Shown here: positions 1-7,040 of the stretch, one piece after another
Position numbering within the stretch: the first letter of the stretch is position 1
Layout: each line of letters opens with the position of its first letter
Assembly (NCBI GenBank): GCA_036394195.1
Contig: DASWFO010000178.1
Coordinates: 1 to 12,240 of the forward strand
DNA: 12,240 nt
DNA from: DATJPD01 sp036394195
GTDB lineage: Bacteria; Pseudomonadota; Alphaproteobacteria; CACIAM-22H2
Reading direction: 5' to 3'
The notes under the pieces: model-generated
What the model saw: only the letters and a program-made list of their open reading frames with translations
What the model was told of the DNA's origin: nothing
Database searches by the model: none
Translations under genes and position numbers: made by a program

Positions 1-2
1 TG

Positions 3-131
3 CTGTCCGACGTTCTGCCGCCAGACCGCCGGCCGATCGGCGTCACCCGCCCCTATGGCGGCCGCCTGCACCAGGGTGCGGCGATGCGGCGGGCCAAGGC
101 GGGTCCGGCGCTCGGCGCGGCCCCGCGCTGA
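3..131 (+). CDS. 3' end of an unidentified gene (partial)
   Basis: A reading frame enters from the left edge in frame 3 and ends at TGA 129-131, giving about 42 residues rich in Arg, Gly, Ala and Pro (it contains RPIGVTRPYGGRL). The third codon positions are almost all G or C, but another frame in this short stretch is also GC3-rich, so coding status is not certain. I do not recognise the family. It would end only about 12 bases before the sigma-54-like element of the next gene, so the two are probably separate transcription units. Confidence 0.35.
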   Translation: MSDVLPPDRRPIGVTRPYGGRLHQGAAMRRAKAGPALGAAPR

Positions 132-143
132 ACCGACCGGCAA

Positions 144-159
144 TGGCACGCCTCGTGCA
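144..159 (+). promoter_or_regulatory. candidate sigma-54 (RpoN) -24/-12 promoter
   Basis: The sequence TGGCACG-N4-GTGCA matches the RpoN consensus TGGCACG-N4-TTGCA at all but one position, with the required GG-N10-GC spacing (GG at 145-146, GC at 157-158). It points at the solute-binding-protein gene, whose start is about 45 bases downstream. The same bases can form a small GCACG/CGTGC hairpin, so they could instead be part of the end of the upstream gene. No enhancer site was recognised. Confidence 0.42.
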
Positions 160-203
160 GGACTGATCACACAGCCGCAGCCGCTTTTAGCGTGGGGGTA
201 ATA

Positions 204-1799
204 GTGAAGCGCCGTGATTTTCTCAAAGCGACGACCGCGCTGGCGGCGGGCACCGCCATCGCCGGCGCGCCGGCGGTGGCGCAGAGCCGCAAGGACGTGC
301 TGCTGACCGTCTCCGAAGGCGGGCCGAACAGCTTCGACGTGCACGCGCCGGGCTCGAACCGTGGCGGCTACGAGGTGTCGTGGAACGGCTACGACCGCCT
401 TATCCGCTGGGCAATGAAGCCGGACGGCCAGGGCAACCTGCGCTGGGACAGCACGAAGTTCGCTCCCGAGCTCGCCGAGGACTGGGACCTGCGGGACATG
501 TCGGCGACGTTCAAGCTGCGCCGGAACGCGACGTTCCACGACGGAACGCCGGTCACGGCCAAGGACGTCAAATGGTCTCTCGACCGCGCGGTGTCGATTC
601 CCGGCTTTCCGAAATCGCAGATGGGCATCGGCTCGCTGAGCGAACCCGCCCAGTTCGTGGTGGTCGACGACCATACGTTCCGGGTCGACTTCCTGCACAA
701 GGACAAGCTGACCATGCCGACCCTCGGCGTGCCCGTCGCGCCGATCATGAATTCGGAGCTGGCGAAGAAGCACGCCACCGCCGCCGATCCGTGGGCGATC
801 GACTGGCTGAAGGGCAACCAGGCGGGCGGCGGCGCCTACAAGATCATGAGCCGGCTCGGCGACCAGGAGGTCGTGTTCGTCCGCAACGACCAGTGGAAGT
901 GCGGGCCGGTGCCGAAGATCGAGCGCGTGATCTGGCGGATCGTGCCGTCCGCGGCCCCGCGCCGCGCGCTGATCGAGCGCGGCGACGTGGACGTGTCGGT
1001 GGACCTGCCGCCGAAGGACGTGGCCGAGATGTCCGGCAACCCGCAGCTCAGCGTCGTCGGCACGCCGATGGACAATTCCGTCCAGTATCTCGGCATGCAG
1101 GTGACCATGCCACCCTTCGACAACGTCAAGGTGCGGCAGGCGATCGCCTATGCGATCCCCTACCAGAAGATCATGGACGTGGCGCTGTACAAGCGGGCGC
1201 GGCCGCTGTTCGGCGGGCGGGCCGAGGTGACGGCTCCCGAGTGGCCGCAGCCGCACCCGTATCAGACCGACCTTGCGAAGGCCAAGCAGCTGCTGGCCGA
1301 GGCCGGCTATGCGAACGGCTTCGAGACGACGCTGTCGTTCGATCTGGGCGTGGCGGTGACCAACGAGCCGCTGTGCATCCTGATCCAGGAAAGCCTGGGG
1401 CAGATCGGCATCAAGGTGACGCTCGACAAGGTCGCGGGCTCGAACTGGCGGGCCGCGTTCCAGAGCAAGAAGCTGCCGTTCATCACCAATGTGTTCGGCG
1501 CCTGGCTCAACTACCCGGACTATTTCTTCCACTGGGCCTATCACGGCCAGAACGCGCTGTTCAACTCGTCGTCCTACGTCAATCCGGCGATGGACAAGCT
1601 GATCGACGCGGCGCGGTTTGAAGACGACCCAAAAAAATACAAGGACGACGTCGAGAGCTTCATCAGGCTGGCCTGGGATGACGTGCCGACGGTGCCGCTC
1701 TACCAGCCGCTCCACAACGTGGCCATGCGCAAGGGCATCACCGGCTATCAGTACTGGTTCCACCGCCAGCTCGATTATCGGCCGCTGGTGAAGGCGTGA
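204..1799 (+). CDS. ABC transporter substrate-binding protein, family 5 (DppA/OppA type)
   Basis: This is an exported binding protein of the peptide/nickel/opine class (SBP family 5), which captures a solute in the periplasm and delivers it to an ABC permease. The N-terminus is a twin-arginine signal: KRRDFLK, then an Ala-rich hydrophobic stretch and a likely cleavage site after AVA near residue 27. The body carries family features, including FHDGTPVTAKDVKWSLDRA near residues 113-130 and VNPAMDKLIDAAR near the C-terminus. The length of 531 residues is normal for the family. I chose GTG 204 because the GGGGGT run just upstream is well placed as a ribosome-binding site and the product begins MKRRDF; an in-frame GTG at 192 would add four residues. 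No permease or ATPase gene of this class lies nearby, so it is an orphan here. The ligand is unknown; an aromatic acid is only a guess from the neighbours. Confidence 0.93.
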   Translation: MKRRDFLKATTALAAGTAIAGAPAVAQSRKDVLLTVSEGGPNSFDVHAPGSNRGGYEVSWNGYDRLIRWAMKPDGQGNLRWDSTKFAPELAEDWDLRDMSATFKLRRNATFHDGTPVTAKDVKWSLDRAVSIPGFPKSQMGIGSLSEPAQFVVVDDHTFRVDFLHKDKLTMPTLGVPVAPIMNSELAKKHATAADPWAIDWLKGNQAGGGAYKIMSRLGDQEVVFVRNDQWKCGPVPKIERVIWRIVPSAAPRRALIERGDVDVSVDLPPKDVAEMSGNPQLSVVGTPMDNSVQYLGMQVTMPPFDNVKVRQAIAYAIPYQKIMDVALYKRARPLFGGRAEVTAPEWPQPHPYQTDLAKAKQLLAEAGYANGFETTLSFDLGVAVTNEPLCILIQESLGQIGIKVTLDKVAGSNWRAAFQSKKLPFITNVFGAWLNYPDYFFHWAYHGQNALFNSSSYVNPAMDKLIDAARFEDDPKKYKDDVESFIRLAWDDVPTVPLYQPLHNVAMRKGITGYQYWFHRQLDYRPLVKA

Positions 1800-1817
1800 G
1801 GGCATCCCAAACCTGAG

Positions 1818-1930
1818 TCGTCATGCCCGCGAAAGCGGGCATCCAGGTCGCGGTCCTCGCGATGACGAGAATGACTCTGCGCCCTCAGTCTTTGGGTTAC
1901 TCTGGATGCCCGCTTTCGCGGGCATGACGA
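1818..1930. repeat. composite palindromic repeat (REP-like pair), perfect 29-bp inverted arms
   Basis: Arms 1818-1846 and 1902-1930 are perfect reverse complements over 29 bases, separated by 55 bases. Each arm is itself a hairpin, with an 8-bp stem ATGCCCGC/GCGGGCAT and a GAAA loop (1823-1842) or TTTC loop in the second arm. The element fills the gap between two genes that converge on it (stops at 1799 and 1952), so it may end transcription from both sides. It is the class of alphaproteobacterial intergenic repeat whose chance translation gives peptides such as MPAKAGIQ. A related element is at 9520-9583. Confidence 0.85.
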
Positions 1931-1951
1931 GAAAGAAAGACGAGCGTCGCT

Positions 1952-2944
1952 CTAAAGCAGCTGCCCCTCGCTCAAGGGGATGTCGCGCATCGTGCTGGGC
2001 ACGAACAGCTCCTCCAGCTTGAGGCGGCGCTCGGACAAACCCTGCTCGTGGTTGTACTGCAGCAGGGCGTCGATCGACGGCCGGTTCTGCTCGATGCCGT
2101 AGGGGTACCAGTCCTTGCCGATGATCGCCTGCTCCTCCTCGATCATCGGCTGCAGCCAGGCGAACGACGCCTTGGGCGAGCCGGTCTCCACCAGCATGCG
2201 ATACGCGTACTCCTTCGCCTTGCACAGGGCGGCATAGAGGCTCTGCGCCACCCACGGGTCGCGCTCGTAGATCTCGCGCCGGATCACCACCGTGTGCATG
2301 ATCGGGTAGATCTTGGTCCGGCGGTAATAGTCCTGCTCGAGCTCGCGATAATTGGGGAACAGCCGCTTCACATTGGGCGCGCCCCGCCGGAAGGACAGCG
2401 GGTTGTTGGCCGTCATCAGGAAGTCGAGCTCGCCGCGCTCCAGGAGATCGCCGAGCTCGGTGCCGGCCGGCGCCTGGGACAGGCGCACCCCCGGCGGCAG
2501 GCCGTGCTTCAGCCGGTCGGCGCGGCCCTGCACCCATTCGATCTGGGTCGGCTTCACGCCGTATTCGTGCTCGAGCAGGCCACGCATGTAGACGGCGGCG
2601 GTCATGCTGTATTCCGGGACTCCGCCGCGCTTGCCGACGAGGTCCTTGGGGCTCTTGATTCCTTTTTCGGTGTTGATGAAAAAATAGCCGTGGCGGAACA
2701 CCCGCGACGGGAAGACCGGGATGGCCACGAACGGCGAGTTTCCGCCGGCCACCAGCATGGTGTAGTTCGACAGCGACATCTCGGAGACGTCGAATTCCTT
2801 GTATTGCAGCATGCGCCAGAAGATCTCGGCGGGCTGCAAGGCCAGGTAGGTCAGGTCGATGCCTTCGGCGCGGATGGTGCCGTCGCGCAGCGCCTGTGTC
2901 CGGTCATACGGTCCACAGGCGAAATTCAGACGCAGATTGGCCAT
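1952..2944 (-). CDS. Pht5-like protein (4,5-dihydroxyphthalate decarboxylase / NMT1-type binding-protein fold)
   Basis: This 330-residue protein resembles the family annotated as 4,5-dihydroxyphthalate decarboxylase (Pht5), which shares the type II periplasmic-binding-protein fold of NMT1/THI5-like proteins and is about the same length. It has no signal peptide or lipobox (it starts MANLRLNFACGPYDRT), which favours a cytoplasmic enzyme or sensor over a transport receptor. Landmarks shared with the homologue at 6045-7040 are ACGxYDRT (9-15), EFDV (50-53), SRVFRH (80-85), GIKSPxDL (95-102), EYGVKP (127-132), RLFPxYR (194-200), PIMH (214-217) and a C-terminal EQGL. The start is ATG 2944 with a GAGGGG ribosome-binding site. 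The gene diverges from the Rieske operon, so the two may share control. On the opposing strand a TTGACA (3013-3008) could be its -35 box, but I see no matching -10. Decarboxylase activity is not proven by sequence: many family members are labelled simply ABC substrate-binding protein. Confidence 0.88.
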   Translation of the reverse strand: MANLRLNFACGPYDRTQALRDGTIRAEGIDLTYLALQPAEIFWRMLQYKEFDVSEMSLSNYTMLVAGGNSPFVAIPVFPSRVFRHGYFFINTEKGIKSPKDLVGKRGGVPEYSMTAAVYMRGLLEHEYGVKPTQIEWVQGRADRLKHGLPPGVRLSQAPAGTELGDLLERGELDFLMTANNPLSFRRGAPNVKRLFPNYRELEQDYYRRTKIYPIMHTVVIRREIYERDPWVAQSLYAALCKAKEYAYRMLVETGSPKASFAWLQPMIEEEQAIIGKDWYPYGIEQNRPSIDALLQYNHEQGLSERRLKLEELFVPSTMRDIPLSEGQLL

Positions 2945-3021
2945 ATCCCCTCGCTCAGGTTCGCTCTGACGTTATCGCGCCTGCAAGGTGTCGGGGGTGG
3001 TGCCGGCTGTCAAGCCCGCTC

Positions 3022-3039
3022 CGCCGTTGGCCAACGGCG
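3022..3039. promoter_or_regulatory. perfect 18-bp palindrome, candidate operator
   Basis: CGCCGTTGGCCAACGGCG is an exact palindrome in the divergent spacer between the minus-strand Pht5-like gene and the Rieske operon. It overlaps the proposed -35 box of the operon promoter (3027-3032), where a dimeric repressor could block RNA polymerase. No regulator gene is in the window, so the protein that would bind is unknown. A role as RNA hairpin is less likely because it lies upstream of the predicted transcript start. Confidence 0.5.
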
Positions 3040-3055
3040 CTGGCCGACGTATACT
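3027..3055 (+). promoter_or_regulatory. sigma-70-like promoter of the Rieske operon
   Basis: TTGGCC (3027-3032), a 17-base spacer and TATACT (3050-3055) form a reasonable housekeeping promoter: four of six matches at -35 and five of six at -10. Transcription would start near 3062, giving an untranslated leader of about 50 bases before the ATG at 3112. The -35 box sits inside the 18-bp palindrome, consistent with a repressible promoter. Confidence 0.5.
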
Positions 3056-3111
3056 GAACAACCAGTCAATTACCTTGCCGTTGCTCGGCAGCATCGCGTG
3101 TGGAGTGTCAG

Positions 3112-4389
3112 ATGTCCGATTGGGGTCGCAACGCCGTTGAACCGGACCCGTCCTGGGAAGCGCGCGGCTTTGTCTGGCCCGCCGAAGGTCTGAACCGCAT
3201 CCCGGACTGGGTCTACACCAGCCAGGAGATCTACGACCAGGAGATCGAGCGTATCTTCCACGGGCGCACGTGGAATTACGTGGCGCTCGAATGCGAAATC
3301 CCCAATCCGGGCGACTTCAAGCGTTCCTTCGTCGGACCGACTCCGGTGGTGGTCGCGCGCGAGAAGGACGGCTCGGTCCATGTTTTCGAGAACCGCTGCG
3401 CCCATCGCGGCGCAGAGTTTTGCCGCCCGTATCGCGGCACGGCCAAGGAATTCGTCTGCCCGTATCACCAGTGGACTTACGACCTGTCGGGCAACCTGAT
3501 CGGGGTGCCATTCCGGCGCGGCGTGCAGAAGCAGGGCGGCATGCCGAAGACCTTTCGCACCGAGGAGCACGGCCTGCGCAAGCTGGCCGTCACGACCCGG
3601 GGCGGGGTGGTGTTCGCGTCGGTCGCGCAGGACATGGAGCCGCTCGACGCCTATCTCGGCCCCGAGATCCTCGCCGACTTCGACGCGACGTTCGACGGGC
3701 GGAAGCTGAAGCTTCTCGGCTATTACCGGAACACGCTGCCCGCCAACTGGAAGATGTATCACGAGAACCTGAAGGACCCCTATCACGCGACTCTGCTGCA
3801 TGCGTATCTGGTGACGTTCGGGCTCATGGTGGCGGGCAACAAGTCGGCGATGATCGTCGATGCCTCCGGCCGCCACGGCACCATGGCTTCCGCCAAGGCC
3901 GACGAGGGTGTCAATGTCGACCCGGAGACCAAGGGCGAGATGCGGGCGTTCCACGAAAATATGAAGCTCGCCGACGGCCGCATCGTGGACTTCGTGAAGG
4001 AGTTCAAGTCGCCGTGGTCGGTGACCATGCAGACCATCTGGCCGAACCTGATCGTCCAGCGCGAGATGAACACGCTTGGCACGCGGCAGATCGTGCCCAA
4101 CGGCCCGAACGAGTTCACCATGATCTGGACCATGTTCGGCTATGAAGGCGACAGCGCGGAGATGACGCGTCACCGGCTCCGCCAAGGCAACCTGATGGGT
4201 CCGGCCGGGTTCCTGGGGCTCGAGGACAACGAGGCGATGAAGTTCGTCCAGGACGGGCTGCGCAAGTCGCAAGCCTCCGAAGCGGTGATCGAGCTCGGGG
4301 GCGTCGAAGAAGGCACCTCGACCACCCTGATCACCGAGGCGGCGATCCGTTCGCTGTATCGTCACTATCGCGAAGTCATGGGGCTCTGA
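3112..4389 (+). CDS. Rieske aromatic-ring hydroxylating oxygenase, alpha subunit
   Basis: This is the catalytic large subunit of a two-component-type aromatic oxygenase, which takes electrons from a ferredoxin/reductase and hydroxylates an aromatic ring. The N-terminal Rieske [2Fe-2S] domain has C96-x-H98 and C116-x2-H119 (CAHRG ... CPYHQW). The catalytic domain has N219, D222, H225 and H230 (ENLKDPYHATLLH) with the canonical D-x2-H-x4-H spacing of the mononuclear iron site; D372 in the EDNE motif is the probable third ligand. Motifs such as EIPNPGDFKR, GVPFRRGV and EEHGLRKL resemble, from memory, the NagG salicylate 5-hydroxylase / AndAc anthranilate dioxygenase group more than phthalate 4,5-dioxygenase. 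The 425 residues fit that group. ATG 3112 is preferred over the in-frame GTG 3100 because GGAG lies seven bases ahead. It heads an operon, five bases before the small-subunit gene. No electron-transfer partner is adjacent. Confidence 0.95.
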   Translation: MSDWGRNAVEPDPSWEARGFVWPAEGLNRIPDWVYTSQEIYDQEIERIFHGRTWNYVALECEIPNPGDFKRSFVGPTPVVVAREKDGSVHVFENRCAHRGAEFCRPYRGTAKEFVCPYHQWTYDLSGNLIGVPFRRGVQKQGGMPKTFRTEEHGLRKLAVTTRGGVVFASVAQDMEPLDAYLGPEILADFDATFDGRKLKLLGYYRNTLPANWKMYHENLKDPYHATLLHAYLVTFGLMVAGNKSAMIVDASGRHGTMASAKADEGVNVDPETKGEMRAFHENMKLADGRIVDFVKEFKSPWSVTMQTIWPNLIVQREMNTLGTRQIVPNGPNEFTMIWTMFGYEGDSAEMTRHRLRQGNLMGPAGFLGLEDNEAMKFVQDGLRKSQASEAVIELGGVEEGTSTTLITEAAIRSLYRHYREVMGL

Positions 4390-4394
4390 TCGCG

Positions 4395-4907
4395 ATGCCG
4401 AAAACGTCCGGTGGGTCCGCCCTCGATGCGGCGGAGGTGCGAGCGTTGCGCCTGGAGATCGAAGAGTTCAACACCGAGTACTGCGCCGCCCTCGACGAAG
4501 GCCGGATCGACGACTGGCCGTCGTTCTTCACCGACGACGCCGTCTACCGCATCACGGGCCGCGAAAACGCCGACGCCGACCTGCCGGTCGGCCTGGTCTA
4601 TTGCGAGGGCCGGGCGATGCTGCGCGACCGGGCGCTGGCCATCGCCAAGACCGCAATGTATGCCCCGCGCTATCTGCGGCACTTAGTGAGCAACGTGCGC
4701 GTCCTCGGCATCGATGCGGAGAAGGTCGTCGCGGCCGAGGCGAACTATATCGTGCTCCAGACCCTGGTTGATGAGAAGACGACGATTCAGCAGGCCGGCC
4801 GTTACGTCGACCGCTTCGCCCGCGATGGCGGGCGGCTCAGGCTTCGTGAGCGCGACTGCATATACGATAGCCTGCTGATCGACAATTCCCTGGTCATGCC
4901 GGTCTGA
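4395..4907 (+). CDS. aromatic-ring hydroxylating oxygenase, beta (small) subunit
   Basis: This 170-residue protein belongs to the NTF2/SnoaL-like fold of dioxygenase small subunits, which pack against the alpha subunit in an alpha3beta3 assembly and are usually not catalytic. Recognisable features are the early helix with EEFNTEYCAALDEG, the FFTDDAVYRITGREN strand (about residues 46-60), GLVYCEGRAMLRDR (about 67-80) and APRYLRHLVSNV (about 90-101), all typical of the family. The start ATG 4395 lies five bases after the alpha-subunit stop, indicating co-expression. Its presence separates this enzyme from the alpha-only phthalate dioxygenases. The length is normal and no part is missing. Confidence 0.93.
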   Translation: MPKTSGGSALDAAEVRALRLEIEEFNTEYCAALDEGRIDDWPSFFTDDAVYRITGRENADADLPVGLVYCEGRAMLRDRALAIAKTAMYAPRYLRHLVSNVRVLGIDAEKVVAAEANYIVLQTLVDEKTTIQQAGRYVDRFARDGGRLRLRERDCIYDSLLIDNSLVMPV

Positions 4908-4938
4908 ACGCGCGAAGCCAGCCGAGAAGGAGAGGATA

Positions 4939-6003
4939 ATGACGGGTCTTCTGGGCGGCGCCTTGGTGCCGCACGCGCCGCAATTTTTTTCGCTGCCGGA
5001 GACGGAGGACAAGGCGACCGTCGAGCGCGTCCGCAAGGTGATGGGCCAGGTCGGCGAGAATCTGGCGGCGCTGAAGCCGGACGTGTGGCTGGTCGTCGCC
5101 AACGACCATGCCAACCAGTTCCTGCTCCATTGCACGCCGCCGTTCTGCTTTCACCTCGGCACCGAGGCGGCGGGCTCGTTCGTCGGCCGCGATTTCAAGT
5201 ACAAGATCGCCAGCGACGTCGCGATGCAGCTCACGGAGTACGTCCAGGGCGAGGGCTTCGATCCTGCCTTCACCAATACCGCCGGCATCGACTACGCATT
5301 CGGCATTCCGCTGACCTTTCTCGGCGTCAGCGGTCCGATCATCCCGCTCTACGTCAATTCCTACGTGCCGCCGCAGCCGTCGATGCGGCGCTGCTTTGCC
5401 TTCGGCGAGGCGGTGGCGCGCGGCCTGAAGGCCACCGGCGTCAGGGCGGTGATCGCCGCCAGCGGGGGCATGTCGCATTTCCCCGGCACCACCAACTACT
5501 CGAACCCCGAGGTCGAGTTCGACCGCAAGCTGTTCGAGATCTTGCGCGGCGGCGATCTGCGCCATCTGCTCGGCCTGGACGAGCGGCGGCTCGACGACAC
5601 CGGCAATGTCGAGCTGCGCTCCTGGGCGATCGCGGCTGGGATGCTGGGCGAACGGAAGGCCGCGGACGTCAGCGCGTTCGAGCCGAGCTGGCATCACACC
5701 TACGCGACCTTGGCGTGGACGACGCCGGCGGAGCCCCGGCGCGATCCGCTGCATTATCCGGCGATCTATGCCGGGCGGCTGAAGCTCACCGAGACGATGT
5801 ACAAGCTCGCCAACGACGAGGCCGAGCGTGGCCGCTACCTCAGGGACCCGGCCGGCTACTGTGCGGCCGCCGGCCTCGATGCGGCTGAGCAAGCGGCGCT
5901 CGGCAAGCTCGATCAGGCGAAAATTCTCGAGCTCGGCATTCACCCGCTGGTGTTCTTCCTCGCGCATCTGCAAATCGAACGGCAGCGCGCACAGAAGCAC
6001 TGA
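4939..6003 (+). CDS. extradiol ring-cleavage dioxygenase, LigB-LigA fusion
   Basis: This is a non-haem Fe(II) extradiol dioxygenase of the protocatechuate 4,5-dioxygenase (LigAB) superfamily, expected to open a dihydroxylated aromatic ring. The N-terminal LigB-like domain (about 1-265) keeps H12 (VPHAP), H57 (ANDHAN), the acid/base H180 (GGMSHF) and E225 (NVELRSW), matching the iron ligands and catalytic His of LigB. The C-terminal 80 residues (about 275-350) resemble the small LigA subunit: helices with TMYKLANDEAERGRYLRDP, an Ala-rich turn and LELGIHPLVFFLA. LigA and LigB are separate chains in classical protocatechuate 4,5-dioxygenase but fused in gallate dioxygenases, which are longer than the 354 residues here. 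A strong AAGGAGAGG site precedes ATG 4939, 31 bases after the small-subunit gene. The substrate is unknown, presumably the Rieske enzyme's product or a derivative. Confidence 0.9.
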   Translation: MTGLLGGALVPHAPQFFSLPETEDKATVERVRKVMGQVGENLAALKPDVWLVVANDHANQFLLHCTPPFCFHLGTEAAGSFVGRDFKYKIASDVAMQLTEYVQGEGFDPAFTNTAGIDYAFGIPLTFLGVSGPIIPLYVNSYVPPQPSMRRCFAFGEAVARGLKATGVRAVIAASGGMSHFPGTTNYSNPEVEFDRKLFEILRGGDLRHLLGLDERRLDDTGNVELRSWAIAAGMLGERKAADVSAFEPSWHHTYATLAWTTPAEPRRDPLHYPAIYAGRLKLTETMYKLANDEAERGRYLRDPAGYCAAAGLDAAEQAALGKLDQAKILELGIHPLVFFLAHLQIERQRAQKH

Positions 6004-6044
6004 TCTTTCTTTCAATCATCCGACTCACCATCAAGGGGACTTCC

Positions 6045-7040
6045 ATGGTCGTTCAGATTCCGCTCACCATCGCTTGCGGCGATTATGACCGCACCCGCGC
6101 TCTTAAGGACGGCCGCGTCCCTGTCGAAGGCTGCGCCGTCACCTATCTGCCGATGGAGCCGGAGGAGGTTTTCCACCGCGCGTTCAAGCACGAGGAGTTC
6201 GACGTCTGCGAGCTGTCGTTCAGCAGCTATATTCGCAGCATTGATAGCGGCAACCCGGTCTATCTCGGCATTCCCGCTTTCGTGTCGCGGGTGTTCCGCC
6301 ATTCTGGCGTCTATATCCGCACCGACCGCGGCATCAAATCGCCGGCTGACCTCAAGGGCAAGACGATCGGCCTGCCGGAATATCAGATCACGGCCGTGGT
6401 CTGGCAGCGCGGCATCATGCAGGACGAATACGGCGTCAAACCGAACGACATCCACTGGCGTCAGGGCGGCCAGGAGCAGCCGGGGCGCACCGAGCGGACA
6501 CCGCTGGCGCCGATCCCCGGCCTCGACCTGAAGCCGGTCCCGTCGGACAAGACGTTGAACGGCATGCTCGAGGCCGGTGAGCTCGACGCGCTCTTTACCG
6601 CCCGGGCACCCTCGTCCTTCGTCCGCAAGGCGCCGAACATCGGGCGGCTGTTCCCGGATTATCGCAACGTCGAGAAGGCCTATTACAAGAAGACCGGCAT
6701 GTTCCCGATCATGCACTTGATCGGCATCAAGCGGCACCTCGTCGAAAAGCATCCGTGGCTGCCGGCGAGCCTCTACAAGGCGTTTTGCGAGTCCAAGGTC
6801 TACGCCATGAAGGAGGTGCGCGAGATCAACGCGCTGCCGGTGACCCTGCCGTGGCTGGAGGCCGAGGCGCTCGAGACCATGGCGCTCATGGGCGACGATT
6901 TCTGGCGCTACGGCGTTGCCGAGAATGCTAAGGAGATCGAGGCGATGACCCGCTATTCGTACGAGCAAGGCCTCGTCAAGCGGAAGCTCAGCGCCGAGGA
7001 TCTGTTCGCCAAATCGACCGTCGAGGTGTCGCGAATCTGA
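6045..7040 (+). CDS. second Pht5-like protein (4,5-dihydroxyphthalate decarboxylase family)
   Basis: This 331-residue protein is clearly homologous along its length to the product of 1952-2944. Shared blocks are ACGDYDRT (10-17), EEFDV (50-54), SRVFRH (81-86), GIKSPADL (96-103), EYGVKP (128-133), KAPNIGRLFPDYR (195-207), PIMH (221-224) and YEQGL near the end. It lacks a signal peptide. The middle section (about 140-170, GGQEQPGRTERTP...) differs most from the other copy. It is the last gene of the Rieske/LigBA operon, 41 bases after the dioxygenase, with AAGGGGA ahead of ATG 6045. In the known phthalate route a Pht5 enzyme removes one carboxylate from a dihydroxylated diacid before ring cleavage; a similar step is plausible here but inferred. 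A cytoplasmic binding or accessory role is the alternative. Confidence 0.88.
   Translation: MVVQIPLTIACGDYDRTRALKDGRVPVEGCAVTYLPMEPEEVFHRAFKHEEFDVCELSFSSYIRSIDSGNPVYLGIPAFVSRVFRHSGVYIRTDRGIKSPADLKGKTIGLPEYQITAVVWQRGIMQDEYGVKPNDIHWRQGGQEQPGRTERTPLAPIPGLDLKPVPSDKTLNGMLEAGELDALFTARAPSSFVRKAPNIGRLFPDYRNVEKAYYKKTGMFPIMHLIGIKRHLVEKHPWLPASLYKAFCESKVYAMKEVREINALPVTLPWLEAEALETMALMGDDFWRYGVAENAKEIEAMTRYSYEQGLVKRKLSAEDLFAKSTVEVSRI

Noticed and set aside
1631..1637. A7 run in the binding-protein gene, and a T7 run at 4984-4990 in the dioxygenase gene, as possible frameshift sites
   Set aside because: Both reading frames continue intact with normal family sequence on each side, so there is no sign of programmed or accidental frameshifting.
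1818..1930. Possible CRISPR or transposon end from the inverted repeats
   Set aside because: There are only two inverted copies, no regularly spaced direct repeats, no cas genes and no transposase; a REP-like element explains it.
2048..3193. 381-residue plus-strand frame over the first Pht5-like gene and into the Rieske start
   Set aside because: It is antisense to a conserved gene and crosses the divergent promoter region.
3070..4365. 431-residue minus-strand frame over the Rieske alpha gene
   Set aside because: It is antisense to a gene with intact catalytic motifs and has the low-information composition of a GC-rich shadow frame.
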